A stretch of DNA of 64,000 bases from Candidatus Ruminococcus avistercoris (GTDB taxonomy: Bacteria > Bacillota > Clostridia > Lachnospirales > Lachnospiraceae). The translations under genes and the position numbers were made by a program. Positions within the stretch are counted from its first letter, which is position 1; each line of letters begins with the position of its first letter. Of this stretch, positions 52,592 to 61,826 are shown piece after piece. The notes beneath the pieces were generated by a model. That model worked only from the letters and a program-made list of their open reading frames with translations, made no database searches and had not been told where the DNA came from. The stretch is taken from assembly GCA_019120315.1 (NCBI GenBank), contig DWVJ01000011.1, positions 1 to 64,000 on the forward strand, written 5' to 3'.

Positions 52592-52651
52592 GCGTGCGCA
52601 GGAAAAGTAGGGTAAAATAAAAACAAGAAAAACGTAAGGAGGAGGACGGAA

Positions 52652-53272
52652 ATGAAAGTTGTATTATTAAACGGAAGTCCCCATGAGGCGGGCTGTACCT
52701 TTACCGCGCTGAGCGAGGTGGCAAAAGAGCTGAATAAGAACGGAGTGGAAACAGAGATCCTTCAGCTGGGGAAAAATCCGGTGCGAGGCTGTATCGCCTG
52801 CGGCAGCTGTGCGAAAACCGGGAAATGTGCCTTTGACGACGATGTGGCAAATCTTTGGAGGGAAAAGATTGAGGAAGCCGACGGGGTGGTAGTGGGTTCC
52901 CCGGTGTATTACGGTTCCGCAAACGGCGCCCTGTGCGCGGTGCTGGATCGGGTTTTCTTTTCTGCGACGCCAAAGTTCCGTTATAAAGCGGCGGCGGCTG
53001 TGGTCAGCGCCAGACGCGGCGGGGCCAGCGCGGCTTTTGACCGGCTGAACAAATACTTTGCCCTGGCCGAGATGCCCATTGTGACTTCCCAGTACTGGAA
53101 TTCTGTTCACGGTATGCAGCCGGAACAGGTCTGTCAGGATATCGAAGGACTTCAGACCATGCGGACGCTGGGACTGGATATGGCCTGGATGCTGAAAGCC
53201 ATCGCACAGAAAAAAGAGGCGGAGGGCATGCCGGAGAAAGAAACCATGATTCAGACCAATTTTATCCGCTGA
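52652..53272 (+). CDS. Flavodoxin-like NAD(P)H-dependent oxidoreductase
   Basis: A 206-residue flavoprotein: LLNGSPHEAGCT FMN loop, CIACGSCAKTGKC cysteine cluster, and VVGSPVYYGSANGAL. It belongs to the iron-sulfur/NADPH-dependent FMN reductase group. The substrate is unknown. GGAGGAGG precedes the ATG. It ends 5 bp from the convergent deacetylase gene. Confidence 0.9.
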   Translation: MKVVLLNGSPHEAGCTFTALSEVAKELNKNGVETEILQLGKNPVRGCIACGSCAKTGKCAFDDDVANLWREKIEEADGVVVGSPVYYGSANGALCAVLDRVFFSATPKFRYKAAAAVVSARRGGASAAFDRLNKYFALAEMPIVTSQYWNSVHGMQPEQVCQDIEGLQTMRTLGLDMAWMLKAIAQKKEAEGMPEKETMIQTNFIR

Positions 53273-53277
53273 AACAG

Positions 53278-54003
53278 TCAGCGGCTTTCCAGCAATCGGG
53301 AGACCGTGGAAAACTGATAGCCGTTTTCCCGCAAAGAGGTAATCATGGGAGCAAGGGCGTCCGCAGTATGACGGGCGCCTCCGTGCAGAAGGATGATGCT
53401 GCCGTTTCGCAGAGAATCATTCTCGCAGACAGAGGATACGATATCACTGGCGCTGTAATCCTTCCAGTCCAGACAGTCAATGCTCCAGCCAATGGTGCGG
53501 TAGCCGTTTTTTGAGGCGTTCTGGATGACAGAATTGTCCCAGCGGTCGTAAGGCGGCCGGAACAGTGTCATGGATACGCCGGTCAGCTGCAGGACTTCGC
53601 TGTGCAGCAAAGTCAGTTCTTCTGTCTGGGCTTTTTCATTCAAAGACGTCATATCCGGATGATTCTCCGTATGGTTTCCCAGTTCATGACCGCCGTCGGC
53701 GATGGCCTTCGCCTCGCTTTGATGAGAGGAGAGCCATTGGCCGGTGACAAAGAAGGTGGCTTTGACATGATGTTCTTTCAGAATGGACAGAAGTGTTGGT
53801 ACATTGTCCGCACCAGGATCCAGATCGAAGGTCAGAGCAAGGCAGGGAACATCGGCGGGAGCGCAGTTTACAGGCGCGCTGCCCGATGGCAGACTGCCTG
53901 CCAAGGCCAGTTTTTCCCGGGCATTGGTTCCCTGCAAAATGGAGAGGACGCTCATCAGCAAGAGGGTGAAAAAGAATAAAGCGATGCCGCCGTATCGTTT
54001 CAT
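53278..54003 (-). CDS. Polysaccharide deacetylase, PdaB/YlxY-like
   Basis: A 241-residue NodB-fold protein with an N-terminal membrane or signal helix. Motifs: LTFDLDPGADNVP in place of the usual TFDDG, HTENH with both metal histidines, FRPPYDRWDN, SIDCLDWKDY and ILLHGGARHTADAL. The altered first motif matches the sporulation-linked PdaB/YlxY branch (TFDxxWG type). It probably trims acetyl groups from cell-wall sugars, possibly in spore cortex. Confidence 0.85.
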   Translation of the reverse strand: MKRYGGIALFFFTLLLMSVLSILQGTNAREKLALAGSLPSGSAPVNCAPADVPCLALTFDLDPGADNVPTLLSILKEHHVKATFFVTGQWLSSHQSEAKAIADGGHELGNHTENHPDMTSLNEKAQTEELTLLHSEVLQLTGVSMTLFRPPYDRWDNSVIQNASKNGYRTIGWSIDCLDWKDYSASDIVSSVCENDSLRNGSIILLHGGARHTADALAPMITSLRENGYQFSTVSRLLESR

Positions 54004-54061
54004 GGATTCCTCCCTGTGTGGGATGTCCCTTTATTCTATGCGCTCTGTGTTGGAAATATGG

Positions 54062-54832
54062 CTATTTGGAACCGTTTTCTTTTGCCCGGAAGTAGATCTG
54101 CTTCTGGTTATTTCCGTTGGATTCGTGTTTGATTTCATATTCTCCCAGAGATTGGACAAAGGGGGTCAGTTTGGCGTAGCCGAAATTACGCACATCAAAG
54201 TCGGGAAGCCGTTTGGAAAGCTGATCGCCCAGTTTGCCGGAAAAGATCCAGCCGTCTTCGTCGGAAAACTTTTCCACGATGGAGGCGATGGTTTGTTTGA
54301 CGATATCCAAATCGGACTGAGGACGGTTTTTTTCTCTGGAAGCGGCTGCTTTGGAGGCTTTTTCCTGGGCTGCTTTTTTCTCTTTTTTCTGTTGGTTGGA
54401 GTAAAGGATGTCCAGATATTTAAATTGGTTGCAGGCGGCGATGAAAGGTTTTGGCGTTTTGTTTTCTCCCATACCGATGACCTGCATGCCGGATTCTCTA
54501 AGACGGGCCACCAGGCGGGTGAAATCGCTGTCAGAGGAGACGATGCAAAAGCCGTCCACTGTGCCGGAGTAGAGAATGTCCATGGCATCGATGATCATGG
54601 CGGAGTCGGTGGAGTTTTTTCCGGTGGTATAGCTGTATTGCTGCATGGGGATGATGGAATTATCCAGCAGGACGCTTTTCCAGGAGGCCAGAGCCGGATT
54701 GGTCCAGTCGCCGTAGATCCGTTTATAGGTGGCCACGCCTTCGTTGGCGGTTTCCTCCAGTATGATTTTAATATATTTATCCGAGATATTATCGGCGTCG
54801 ATGAGCACGGCAAATTTTAATTCTGTGTCCAT
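54062..54832 (-). CDS. NYN-domain/LOTUS-domain RNA-binding nuclease-like protein
   Basis: A 256-residue protein. The N-terminal NYN (PIN-like) domain has the Asp set VLIDADNIS, TDSAMIIDAMD and SSDSDFTRLVARLRE. A Lys/Ala-rich linker (~150-170) follows, and a C-terminal OST-HTH/LOTUS domain (IFSGKLGDQLSKRLPDFDVRNFGYAKLTPFVQSL) binds RNA in other proteins. Likely an RNA nuclease or regulator. Confidence 0.88.
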   Translation of the reverse strand: MDTELKFAVLIDADNISDKYIKIILEETANEGVATYKRIYGDWTNPALASWKSVLLDNSIIPMQQYSYTTGKNSTDSAMIIDAMDILYSGTVDGFCIVSSDSDFTRLVARLRESGMQVIGMGENKTPKPFIAACNQFKYLDILYSNQQKKEKKAAQEKASKAAASREKNRPQSDLDIVKQTIASIVEKFSDEDGWIFSGKLGDQLSKRLPDFDVRNFGYAKLTPFVQSLGEYEIKHESNGNNQKQIYFRAKENGSK

Positions 54833-54914
54833 AAGTCAACTCCTGTTCGTTTTCTTTCTACTATACCATACGGTGCGGGAGTTTTTCAAATACAGTTCAA
54901 AGGGGAAGCAGAGG

Positions 54915-55793
54915 ATGGATATAAAAGATCTGAAATGTTTTGCGGCGGTCTATGAAGAGCGCAGCATCAACCGGGCGGCCGGGAAACTCTTTATCACCTC
55001 CCAGGGGTTGGGAAAGGTGATTCACAAGCTGGAAGAGGAACTGGACATTACCCTTTTTGAGCGGTCTAAAAAGGGAGTGGCCCCGACCCAGGGAGCGGCC
55101 TTTCTTTATGAAAAAACCAGGGAAATACTGCGTCTTGCACAGGAGACGGAGCAGGGAATCCGTCAGATTAAGCGAAAAGATCAGACGCTGCGTCTGGCCT
55201 GCGCCCGCGGCGTATTAAATGCGCTGTCCTTCTCCCTGGTGTCCGGTTTTATCGCCGCCTGCCCCCATCTTTATGTGGAATGGGCGGAATACTCCAACCG
55301 GGAGGTAAAGGAGAAGGTCGAGGAGCAGGAAGCGGATCTGGGGATCGTGGTGGGAAAGACGCCGTCGATTCACATGGATGAGGAAAAAATCGCTTCCCGG
55401 AGCATCCGGCTGATCGTCTATGAGGGCCATCCTCTGTACAGACGTGAAACAGTCAGTGCAAAAGAACTGATGGGAGAGCGGATCGTCATTCTCAACGAAC
55501 AGTTTCAGGTATTCCATACCTTTCGGGAATTATGTAAACAGTATGGATTTGAGCCCAATGTGGCGGCCAAGACGGTGGACAGCAGTTTTCTGTTCCAGCT
55601 GTGTCAGGGAAAGGTGGGCATCGGCGTGGTGATTGATTTTTCCACGGCTCATTTCCGGATGGAGGGTGTCCGGATCGTGGAACTGGAAGAAAAGGTCAGC
55701 TGGGATATCTACCGGATTTGCAGGAAAAGCTGCAGGAATTTTGAAAATATCAGAGCCTTTGACAGCTATCTGATAGAAAACGGATGGTTGTAA
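54915..55793 (+). CDS. LysR-family transcriptional regulator
   Basis: A 292-residue LysR protein: helix-turn-helix at about 16-60 (RSINRAAGKLFITSQGLGKVIHKLEEEL) and a periplasmic-binding-like effector domain. AGGGGAAGCAGAGG precedes the ATG at 54915. It lies 82 bp upstream of, and in the same direction as, the flavoenzyme gene, which it probably controls. Two CTTTCTGGT words 20 bp apart lie between them. Confidence 0.92.
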   Translation: MDIKDLKCFAAVYEERSINRAAGKLFITSQGLGKVIHKLEEELDITLFERSKKGVAPTQGAAFLYEKTREILRLAQETEQGIRQIKRKDQTLRLACARGVLNALSFSLVSGFIAACPHLYVEWAEYSNREVKEKVEEQEADLGIVVGKTPSIHMDEEKIASRSIRLIVYEGHPLYRRETVSAKELMGERIVILNEQFQVFHTFRELCKQYGFEPNVAAKTVDSSFLFQLCQGKVGIGVVIDFSTAHFRMEGVRIVELEEKVSWDIYRICRKSCRNFENIRAFDSYLIENGWL

Positions 55794-55875
55794 GGTGGAA
55801 AGGGACTCTTTCTGGTGCGAAGGAGTACTTTCTGGTATGATTTCAGTAAGAAATAATTATGAAGGAGGAGCTGTG

Positions 55876-57822
55876 ATGAAGTACAAGTATCCGAACTTAT
55901 GTAAACCTATCAAGGTGGGGAATGTAACCTTCCGCAACCGTATGTTTTCCGCGCCCATGGGAGGCACGGACATTACCAACGACGGCTGTATCGGCCCCAA
56001 GTCCACAGCATTCTATGAACTGCGCGCCAGAGGCGGCGCCGGCGCCGTGACAGTCAGCGAATGTATGGTACATCCCAAAACGGACGGATCTCACGCCTAT
56101 CATCTGGACACGGCCATTTTAAATTCACTGGCCGCGGCTACCTATACTGCCGATGCGATCCGCCGCCATGGAGCCATCCCCAGTCTGGAACTGTCCCATT
56201 CCGGCATGTATGCGGGAACGTATATGACAGATAAAAACCGTCAGCATTCCATGAATCAGTGGGGACCGTCCGACACGGTGCGTCCGGATGGCGTGCAGGT
56301 GAAAGCGCTGACCAAAGAACTGATCGATGAGATCGTGGAAGCTTACGGAAATGTGGCCGGACTGGCAAAGAGAGCCGGATTTGAGATGCTGATGATCCAT
56401 GGCGGTCACGGCTGGCTGATCAACCAGTTCCTGTCGCCTTATTTCAATAAAAGAACGGACGAATACGGAGGATCCCTGGAAAACCGCTGCCGTTTTGCCA
56501 TCGAAGTGCTCAAATCCGTGAGAAAAGCAGTGGGACCGGGCTTCCCCATTGAGTTTCGTTTAAGCGGCTCCGAGCTTTTTGAGGAGGGTTATGATCTGGA
56601 AGAAGGATGCCGTATCGCGCAGCAGATCGAGCCTTACATCGACCTGCTTCATGTGTCTGCGGGTACGTACCAGAGAGGATTCGGCGATACCCATCCTTCT
56701 ATGTTTAAGGAACACGGCTGCAACGTATATCTGGCGGCGGAGATTAAAAAACACGTGAAGATTCCGGTGGCCACGCTCGGCGGACTGAACAGTCCCGAGC
56801 AGATGGAAGAGATCATCGCCAGCGGCAAGGCAGATGTGGTGTATATGGCGAGAGCGCTGCTGGCAGATCCGTTTCTGCCTCGCAAGGTGATGGCTAACCA
56901 GGACGATGAGATCGTTCACTGTCTGCGCTGCTTTACCTGTATGGCGGAAAGAGCGGCCACATCCACCAGAAGATGTACGGTAAATCCGCTGATCGGACGG
57001 GAAATGGAAGGTGTGGAAATCCAGCCGGCTCCGGTGAAAAAGAAAGTGCTGGTGGCAGGCGGCGGACCGGGCGGTCTCTATGCGGCCTATACGGCGGCCA
57101 GAAGAGGCCATCAGGTGATCCTCTGTGAAAAGAGCGATGCGCTGGGCGGTATCCTCAAAAGCGAGCAGGCCATTCCTTTCAAGAAAGAAATGTACGATCT
57201 GGGTCAGACCTATGCGCTGCTGGCACAGCGGGCAGGCGTGGAGATCCGCCTGAACACGGAAGTGACCAGAGAATACGTGGAGAATGAGCAGGCGGACGCT
57301 CTCATCATCGCGGTAGGTTCCCGTCCGCTGGTTCCGCCTATTCCGGGTCTGGACGGAGATAACGTGGTTATCGTCAACAACTATTATCTGGAGAAAGACA
57401 AAGTGTCGGATCAGGTAGTGGTATTCGGAGGCGGACTGGCCGGATGTGAATGTGCCATTCATCTGGGCATGGAAGGAAAACAGGTTCATCTGGTGGAGAT
57501 GCGTGATGAACTGGCGCCGGACGCTAATGTAAGACATCGTCCGCTGCTGCTGGCGGAGATTGCCAAATACGTTACCGTGCATACCGGTTACAAAGGAAAA
57601 CAGGTGACGGCAGAGGGCATTGTCTGTGAAGACAAGGATGGAAAAGAACATCTGGTGCCGGGTACTACCGTGATCTGTGCTCTGGGTCAGAGATCCAGAA
57701 GCGATGTGACAGACAGTCTGCGGGAAGCTGCTCCCTATGTGGCGGTGATTGGAGATGCATCCAGAGTATCCACCATCACCAATGCGGTTTACTGGGGCTA
57801 TCACGCTGCTCTTGATATCTGA
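55876..57822 (+). CDS. Old-yellow-enzyme-type NADH:flavin oxidoreductase
   Basis: A 648-residue enzyme: an FMN TIM barrel (~1-340, with IHGGHGWLINQFLSPYFNKRTDEYGGS), a cluster site C349-x2-C352-x2-C355 with a further Cys in RRCTVNP, then FAD/NADH domains (VAGGGPGGLYAAY, VVFGGGLAGCECA). This is the dienoyl-CoA/BaiCD/BaiH/trimethylamine dehydrogenase layout for reducing unsaturated or cyclic substrates. The substrate is not predictable. GGAGGAG precedes the ATG. Confidence 0.93.
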   Translation: MKYKYPNLCKPIKVGNVTFRNRMFSAPMGGTDITNDGCIGPKSTAFYELRARGGAGAVTVSECMVHPKTDGSHAYHLDTAILNSLAAATYTADAIRRHGAIPSLELSHSGMYAGTYMTDKNRQHSMNQWGPSDTVRPDGVQVKALTKELIDEIVEAYGNVAGLAKRAGFEMLMIHGGHGWLINQFLSPYFNKRTDEYGGSLENRCRFAIEVLKSVRKAVGPGFPIEFRLSGSELFEEGYDLEEGCRIAQQIEPYIDLLHVSAGTYQRGFGDTHPSMFKEHGCNVYLAAEIKKHVKIPVATLGGLNSPEQMEEIIASGKADVVYMARALLADPFLPRKVMANQDDEIVHCLRCFTCMAERAATSTRRCTVNPLIGREMEGVEIQPAPVKKKVLVAGGGPGGLYAAYTAARRGHQVILCEKSDALGGILKSEQAIPFKKEMYDLGQTYALLAQRAGVEIRLNTEVTREYVENEQADALIIAVGSRPLVPPIPGLDGDNVVIVNNYYLEKDKVSDQVVVFGGGLAGCECAIHLGMEGKQVHLVEMRDELAPDANVRHRPLLLAEIAKYVTVHTGYKGKQVTAEGIVCEDKDGKEHLVPGTTVICALGQRSRSDVTDSLREAAPYVAVIGDASRVSTITNAVYWGYHAALDI

Positions 57823-57836
57823 GAGAATCGTAAATG

Positions 57837-57870
57837 AGATGAGTGCTGCTGTTTGGCGGCGCTCATTTTC
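57837..57870 (+). terminator. Terminator-like hairpin after the flavoenzyme gene
   Basis: A stem of ATGAGTG- and CGCTCAT-type arms followed by TTTTC, 15 bp past the stop. Confidence 0.5.
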
Positions 57871-58002
57871 TTTAAGTCAAGAAAACACTGTTTTTTGTCA
57901 AGATCAGATCATGTGCCTGCAAAGACAAGCTGATATGATATAGCCAACAGCAAAGATACGTGAAAAAAGGATAAAGTCAGGATGAAAAAAGGAGGACTTA
58001 CT

Positions 58003-59265
58003 ATGACTTCAAGAGAACGTGTGTTGGCGGCAATCAATCATCAGCAGCCGGATCGTGTGCCGCTGGATATGGGGACGACTTTCTATACCGGTATCAGTGC
58101 CTGTGCCCTCTACCGACTGAGAAAGTATTACGGCCTGAAGACAAGGCCCATTGATATTTTTGAAACATCCCAGATGATCGGGGCGATGGATCCGGATATC
58201 ATCGAAAAAATGGACCTGGATGTGGTGGGACTGCCCCAGGCAAAGGATTTTGCCGGCGTGAGAGTATACGGAGAAAAACAGGATTTCACCATGCCTGACG
58301 GCACGCCGGTGCGCATCTCTTCCGCTCATAAATATAAAGTGGATGAAAAGGGAAGAAGCTATCTGTATCCCCAGGGAAACGACCATTACGGCCCCAGCTA
58401 TCTGATGCCGGAAGGAGGCTATTTTTTTGACGCCCTTCACAGAGCGCCAGAGTACGATGAGGAAGATTTAAGACCGGCGGAAGATTTCAAAGAAGACTTC
58501 AAACTGAAAGCCATTACGGATGAAGACGCTGACTGGTATGCCGAAAACGCCAGACTGCTGAGAGCGACAGGCAAAGCCGTTGTGGGAACCCAGAGATCCA
58601 GTCTCGGCGACCCTTCCGAAATCGAAGGGCCTCAGGTTCCAAATCCCACCGGCATCCGGGGGTATCAGGACTGGAGTATGGCGCAGCTTCTTTATCCGGA
58701 ATATGTCAAAGAAGTACTGGAAATGTGGACGGAAGCAGGGCTGAAAAATCTGGAGATCTATAAACAGGCGGTGGGAGACAACATTGATATCATCAACATC
58801 AGCGGTACCGATCTTGGCACACAGGTGGGGCAGCTCCTTTCCGTGGAAACTTTCCGGGAACTGTACAAGCCTTGTTTCAAACGGCTGAACGACTGGGTAC
58901 ATCAGAATACAGACTGGAAAGTGCTGTATCATTCCTGCGGAGCGATCCGGCCTTTCCTGGATGATTTCGTGGATATGGGGGTGGATATCATCAATCCGGT
59001 GCAATTCACGGCGGCCGGGATGGACGCAAAAGAGCTGAAGGATACCTACGGAGATAAACTGGTATTCTGGGGAGGCGGCGTAGACACGCAGGATACCCTG
59101 CCCAACAAATCGCCGGAACAGATCGCGGAGCATATCAAAAAGAATCTGGACATCTTCGCCCCAGGCGGCGGCTATGTGTTTGCCACCATTCACAACATCA
59201 TGGGAGACGTCCCGGAAGATCACATCGCAAAAGCCTTTGAGGCGGCGAGAAATTATAACTTTTAA
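58003..59265 (+). CDS. UroD-family methyltransferase-like protein (long form)
   Basis: A 420-residue uroporphyrinogen-decarboxylase-superfamily protein: SRERVLAAINHQQPDRVPLDMG at the N terminus, HSCG zinc-thiol motif in VLYHSCGAIRPF, FWGGGVDTQDTLP, GGYVFATIHNI. Such long forms act in corrinoid-linked demethylation or remain uncharacterised. GGAGG precedes the ATG. It follows the flavoenzyme gene by 180 bp, with a possible terminator between. Its stop overlaps the convergent AraC gene by four bases. Confidence 0.85.
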   Translation: MTSRERVLAAINHQQPDRVPLDMGTTFYTGISACALYRLRKYYGLKTRPIDIFETSQMIGAMDPDIIEKMDLDVVGLPQAKDFAGVRVYGEKQDFTMPDGTPVRISSAHKYKVDEKGRSYLYPQGNDHYGPSYLMPEGGYFFDALHRAPEYDEEDLRPAEDFKEDFKLKAITDEDADWYAENARLLRATGKAVVGTQRSSLGDPSEIEGPQVPNPTGIRGYQDWSMAQLLYPEYVKEVLEMWTEAGLKNLEIYKQAVGDNIDIINISGTDLGTQVGQLLSVETFRELYKPCFKRLNDWVHQNTDWKVLYHSCGAIRPFLDDFVDMGVDIINPVQFTAAGMDAKELKDTYGDKLVFWGGGVDTQDTLPNKSPEQIAEHIKKNLDIFAPGGGYVFATIHNIMGDVPEDHIAKAFEAARNYNF

Positions 59266-60125
59266 GCAGAAGTATGGCTTCTGCGAAACTGGAGCGGCGT
59301 AAAGCCGCTCTTCTTTTTAAAGATTTTTGTAAACTGCACCGGATCTCCAAAGCCGCAGGCTTCACTGATGGATGTGACGGATTCACTGGTGGTGATCAGC
59401 AGCATTTTCCCATGAGAAATCCGCAGGTTTGTCAGATAGTCGTAGGGAGAAGTATCGGTATACCGGCGGAACAGGCGGCTGAAATAACTGGGATTCAACC
59501 CGGTCTGCCCGGCGATATCTTCCAGAGAGATAGGTTCTGCCAGATGATCTGTCATGTACCGGACTGCTTTGATTACCCGCTGGCCATTTAAGGAGGAGTG
59601 GGTTGCGCTTCCGGCAAGGCACAGCGCCAGCAGCTGATGGATAGCGGCGGAGATCATATGCTCCTGGGGAACCGGTTCTCCCGTATAGACGAGAAGACGG
59701 GAGAGGGCGGCAGACAGATCCTGGGGATTGGAGGGCGTAAAAGCGTACTGATCATTCTGACAGATACGCTGCACGTAATAATCGCTGATGTTGCCGCCAA
59801 AATGGATAAACTGAAAAAGGGTATCACCTTTGGCATAATAGCAGTGGGCCAGACGGCAGTCAAAGAGCAGGCATTCATTTTTATGAGCCTCGTAACGGCG
59901 TCCTTTGTAGTCCAGATACATACAGCCTTCTTTCACGAATATGAAAAGATAGGGTTCATAGAATTCATTGTCAGCCCGCCGGATGCAGTACAGCGAGTTA
60001 CAGTAAAACAGTCCGCAGTAATTGTAGTAAAAAAGCTGTTCCAGTGCCGCCGTGCTGGGGGTGTGAAAATACATCAGGGAATTTCCGTATACACCTTTTT
60101 CCCGGTGAAACTGCTGATTACCCAT
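59262..60125 (-). CDS. AraC-family regulator
   Basis: A 287-residue protein: an N-terminal cupin-like sensory domain (about 30-150) and C-terminal double helix-turn-helix (ISLEDIAGQTGLNPSYFSRLFRRYTDTSPYDY, then ITSISEACGFGDPVQFTKIFKKKSGFTP-type segments). GGAGG precedes the ATG. It probably controls the neighbouring UroD-like gene(s). Confidence 0.9.
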   Translation of the reverse strand: MGNQQFHREKGVYGNSLMYFHTPSTAALEQLFYYNYCGLFYCNSLYCIRRADNEFYEPYLFIFVKEGCMYLDYKGRRYEAHKNECLLFDCRLAHCYYAKGDTLFQFIHFGGNISDYYVQRICQNDQYAFTPSNPQDLSAALSRLLVYTGEPVPQEHMISAAIHQLLALCLAGSATHSSLNGQRVIKAVRYMTDHLAEPISLEDIAGQTGLNPSYFSRLFRRYTDTSPYDYLTNLRISHGKMLLITTSESVTSISEACGFGDPVQFTKIFKKKSGFTPLQFRRSHTSA

Positions 60126-60195
60126 GGCAGAGTCCTCCTTTTTTCTTACATCATACGGACAATGCCAAAAGAAGTCAAGGCTGGCGGCAGCGGAT

Positions 60196-61761
60196 CTATT
60201 TCAACATCTGATAGGACATCAGCAGATAGAGCCGGGTACGGGGATTGTCAAGATCCAGTCCGGTGATCTGGTGAATCCGGTCCAGCCGGTAAAACAAAGT
60301 GCTGCGGTGGATGAAGAGCGCCCTGGCCGTCTGCACCACGTTGCGTTCCAGCGTCAGGTAGGTTTCCAGGGTTTCACCCAGTTTGGTATTGTGTTTTTCA
60401 TCGTAATCCATCAGCGTGCGGATTTCCGCAGCGCAGAGATAATCGCTGGAGATATCTTCGCAAACCTTGTGGGACATATAATCCAGAGCGCAGTCCTTGA
60501 AATAAAAGCACCAGCTGGTATCGTCTGTGACAGGGCCGTATTCCAGAGCGATGGAGGCCTGCCGGTAAGCCACGTGAAGCTGGGAGAAATCATGGATTTC
60601 ATTGCTCAAACCTATCTTGAACAGTCCCTCCCGCAGCAGGTAGGAGATATCGCTGACGATCTGCGCAGAGGTATTATTGCCCGCGGTTTGGTTGACGATG
60701 ACGACGATGCTGTTGTCATAAAAAAAGGCGTGACTGGAGGACACCTGGGATTCGATGTAACCGAAAGCGCTGGTGCTGAAGGTGGAGGTCATATCCGCGT
60801 GATCGGTGATCAGTTTGAAGACCAGGTACTGATCGTGATAGCCCCAGCTAAGGAAGCGCAGCAGGCGGGATACTTCATGTTCATCGGTGATGGACTGGTC
60901 CAGGATCTTTTTGCAGATTTCTTCCGGGTTTCTCCCCATGCTGCTCCAGAAAATATTCCGGCGTTTGATGGAAGTCAGGATGACTTCGGACAGGTATTCG
61001 ATGGCCACGAAATCCCCCGGTTTGATCAGGCTCTGAAGCTCATCCACGCAGATACGGCCCTCATAATGCTGCCCGTTCCAGAGATTCATATAAAGAACGC
61101 GGTAGCCCCGCTGATTGGCGGAAAAGATGTCGGCGTGACGGGTTTTCAGCGTGTGCAGATACTCTTTGTCAATCTTAAATCCGTTGATGGTATCCAGCGG
61201 GACCATGGGCCGGCCGTTTCTGGAATCGATCATCCATTTCAGCATTCCCTCCACCCGGTTGGGACAGGCCAGCACATAAAAGTCACTGTCATGGACGAAA
61301 AGAGGGTTCTTGAAGATGTCCTGACTGGCTTTCAGCATATCCTGCAGCGGCGTGTCGCTGAACAGAGCTTTCTGAAGCGCCAGATCCCAGGAGGCGTATT
61401 TCAGGAAAAGATCGGTGGTGAAATCATAGACACTGCCGATGTCTGTGTCCTCGGACAATACGATATAAGAGGTACTGGGGGACAAAAGACCGGGTTCCGG
61501 TTCTCCGATGATGATCAGGGAAACATCCTGAAAGGAGGAAAACAGAGAATTAACCTGAAAAGCCCACAGAATGTAGACGCTGCTGATGGAGGGGGTGGTA
61601 CCGTTGCGGTAATGACGTATGGATTTCAGGGTGGGACGGTTTCCGGAGGGGAAAAATCCCAGAAGTTTATAATGATCTTCGAAGGCATCGGCAAGAATCT
61701 GCATGTTCAGCAGAAAGCCTTTCTGTTCGCTTAACTGTTCGGAATAGGTTTTGCGGTACAT
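60196..61761 (-). CDS. PucR/CdaR-family regulator
   Basis: A ~521-residue regulator with an N-terminal sensory part and the C-terminal PucR helix-turn-helix (LERNVVQTARALFIHRSTLFYRLDRIHQITG). GGAAGG lies ten bases before the ATG at 61761. It lies downstream of a UroD-like gene on the same strand, so the two may respond to the same compound. Confidence 0.88.
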   Translation of the reverse strand: MYRKTYSEQLSEQKGFLLNMQILADAFEDHYKLLGFFPSGNRPTLKSIRHYRNGTTPSISSVYILWAFQVNSLFSSFQDVSLIIIGEPEPGLLSPSTSYIVLSEDTDIGSVYDFTTDLFLKYASWDLALQKALFSDTPLQDMLKASQDIFKNPLFVHDSDFYVLACPNRVEGMLKWMIDSRNGRPMVPLDTINGFKIDKEYLHTLKTRHADIFSANQRGYRVLYMNLWNGQHYEGRICVDELQSLIKPGDFVAIEYLSEVILTSIKRRNIFWSSMGRNPEEICKKILDQSITDEHEVSRLLRFLSWGYHDQYLVFKLITDHADMTSTFSTSAFGYIESQVSSSHAFFYDNSIVVIVNQTAGNNTSAQIVSDISYLLREGLFKIGLSNEIHDFSQLHVAYRQASIALEYGPVTDDTSWCFYFKDCALDYMSHKVCEDISSDYLCAAEIRTLMDYDEKHNTKLGETLETYLTLERNVVQTARALFIHRSTLFYRLDRIHQITGLDLDNPRTRLYLLMSYQMLK

Positions 61762-61781
61762 GGTTCTTTCTTCCTTCCGTG

Positions 61782-61817
61782 AACAAAGCACAGGAGTAAA
61801 ATCCCGTGCTTTGTTCG
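61782..61817. terminator. Hairpin between UroD-like and PucR genes
   Basis: A 10-bp stem (AACAAAGCAC with GTGCTTTGTT) around a 14-base loop. No T-run, so termination is uncertain. Confidence 0.4.
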
Positions 61818-61826
61818 GAAAATATA

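Noticed and set aside
53278-54003. Loss of the deacetylase TFDD motif as a dead enzyme
   Set aside because: The changed motif and the LLHGGARHT end fit the PdaB/YlxY branch, so it is a family trait, not decay.
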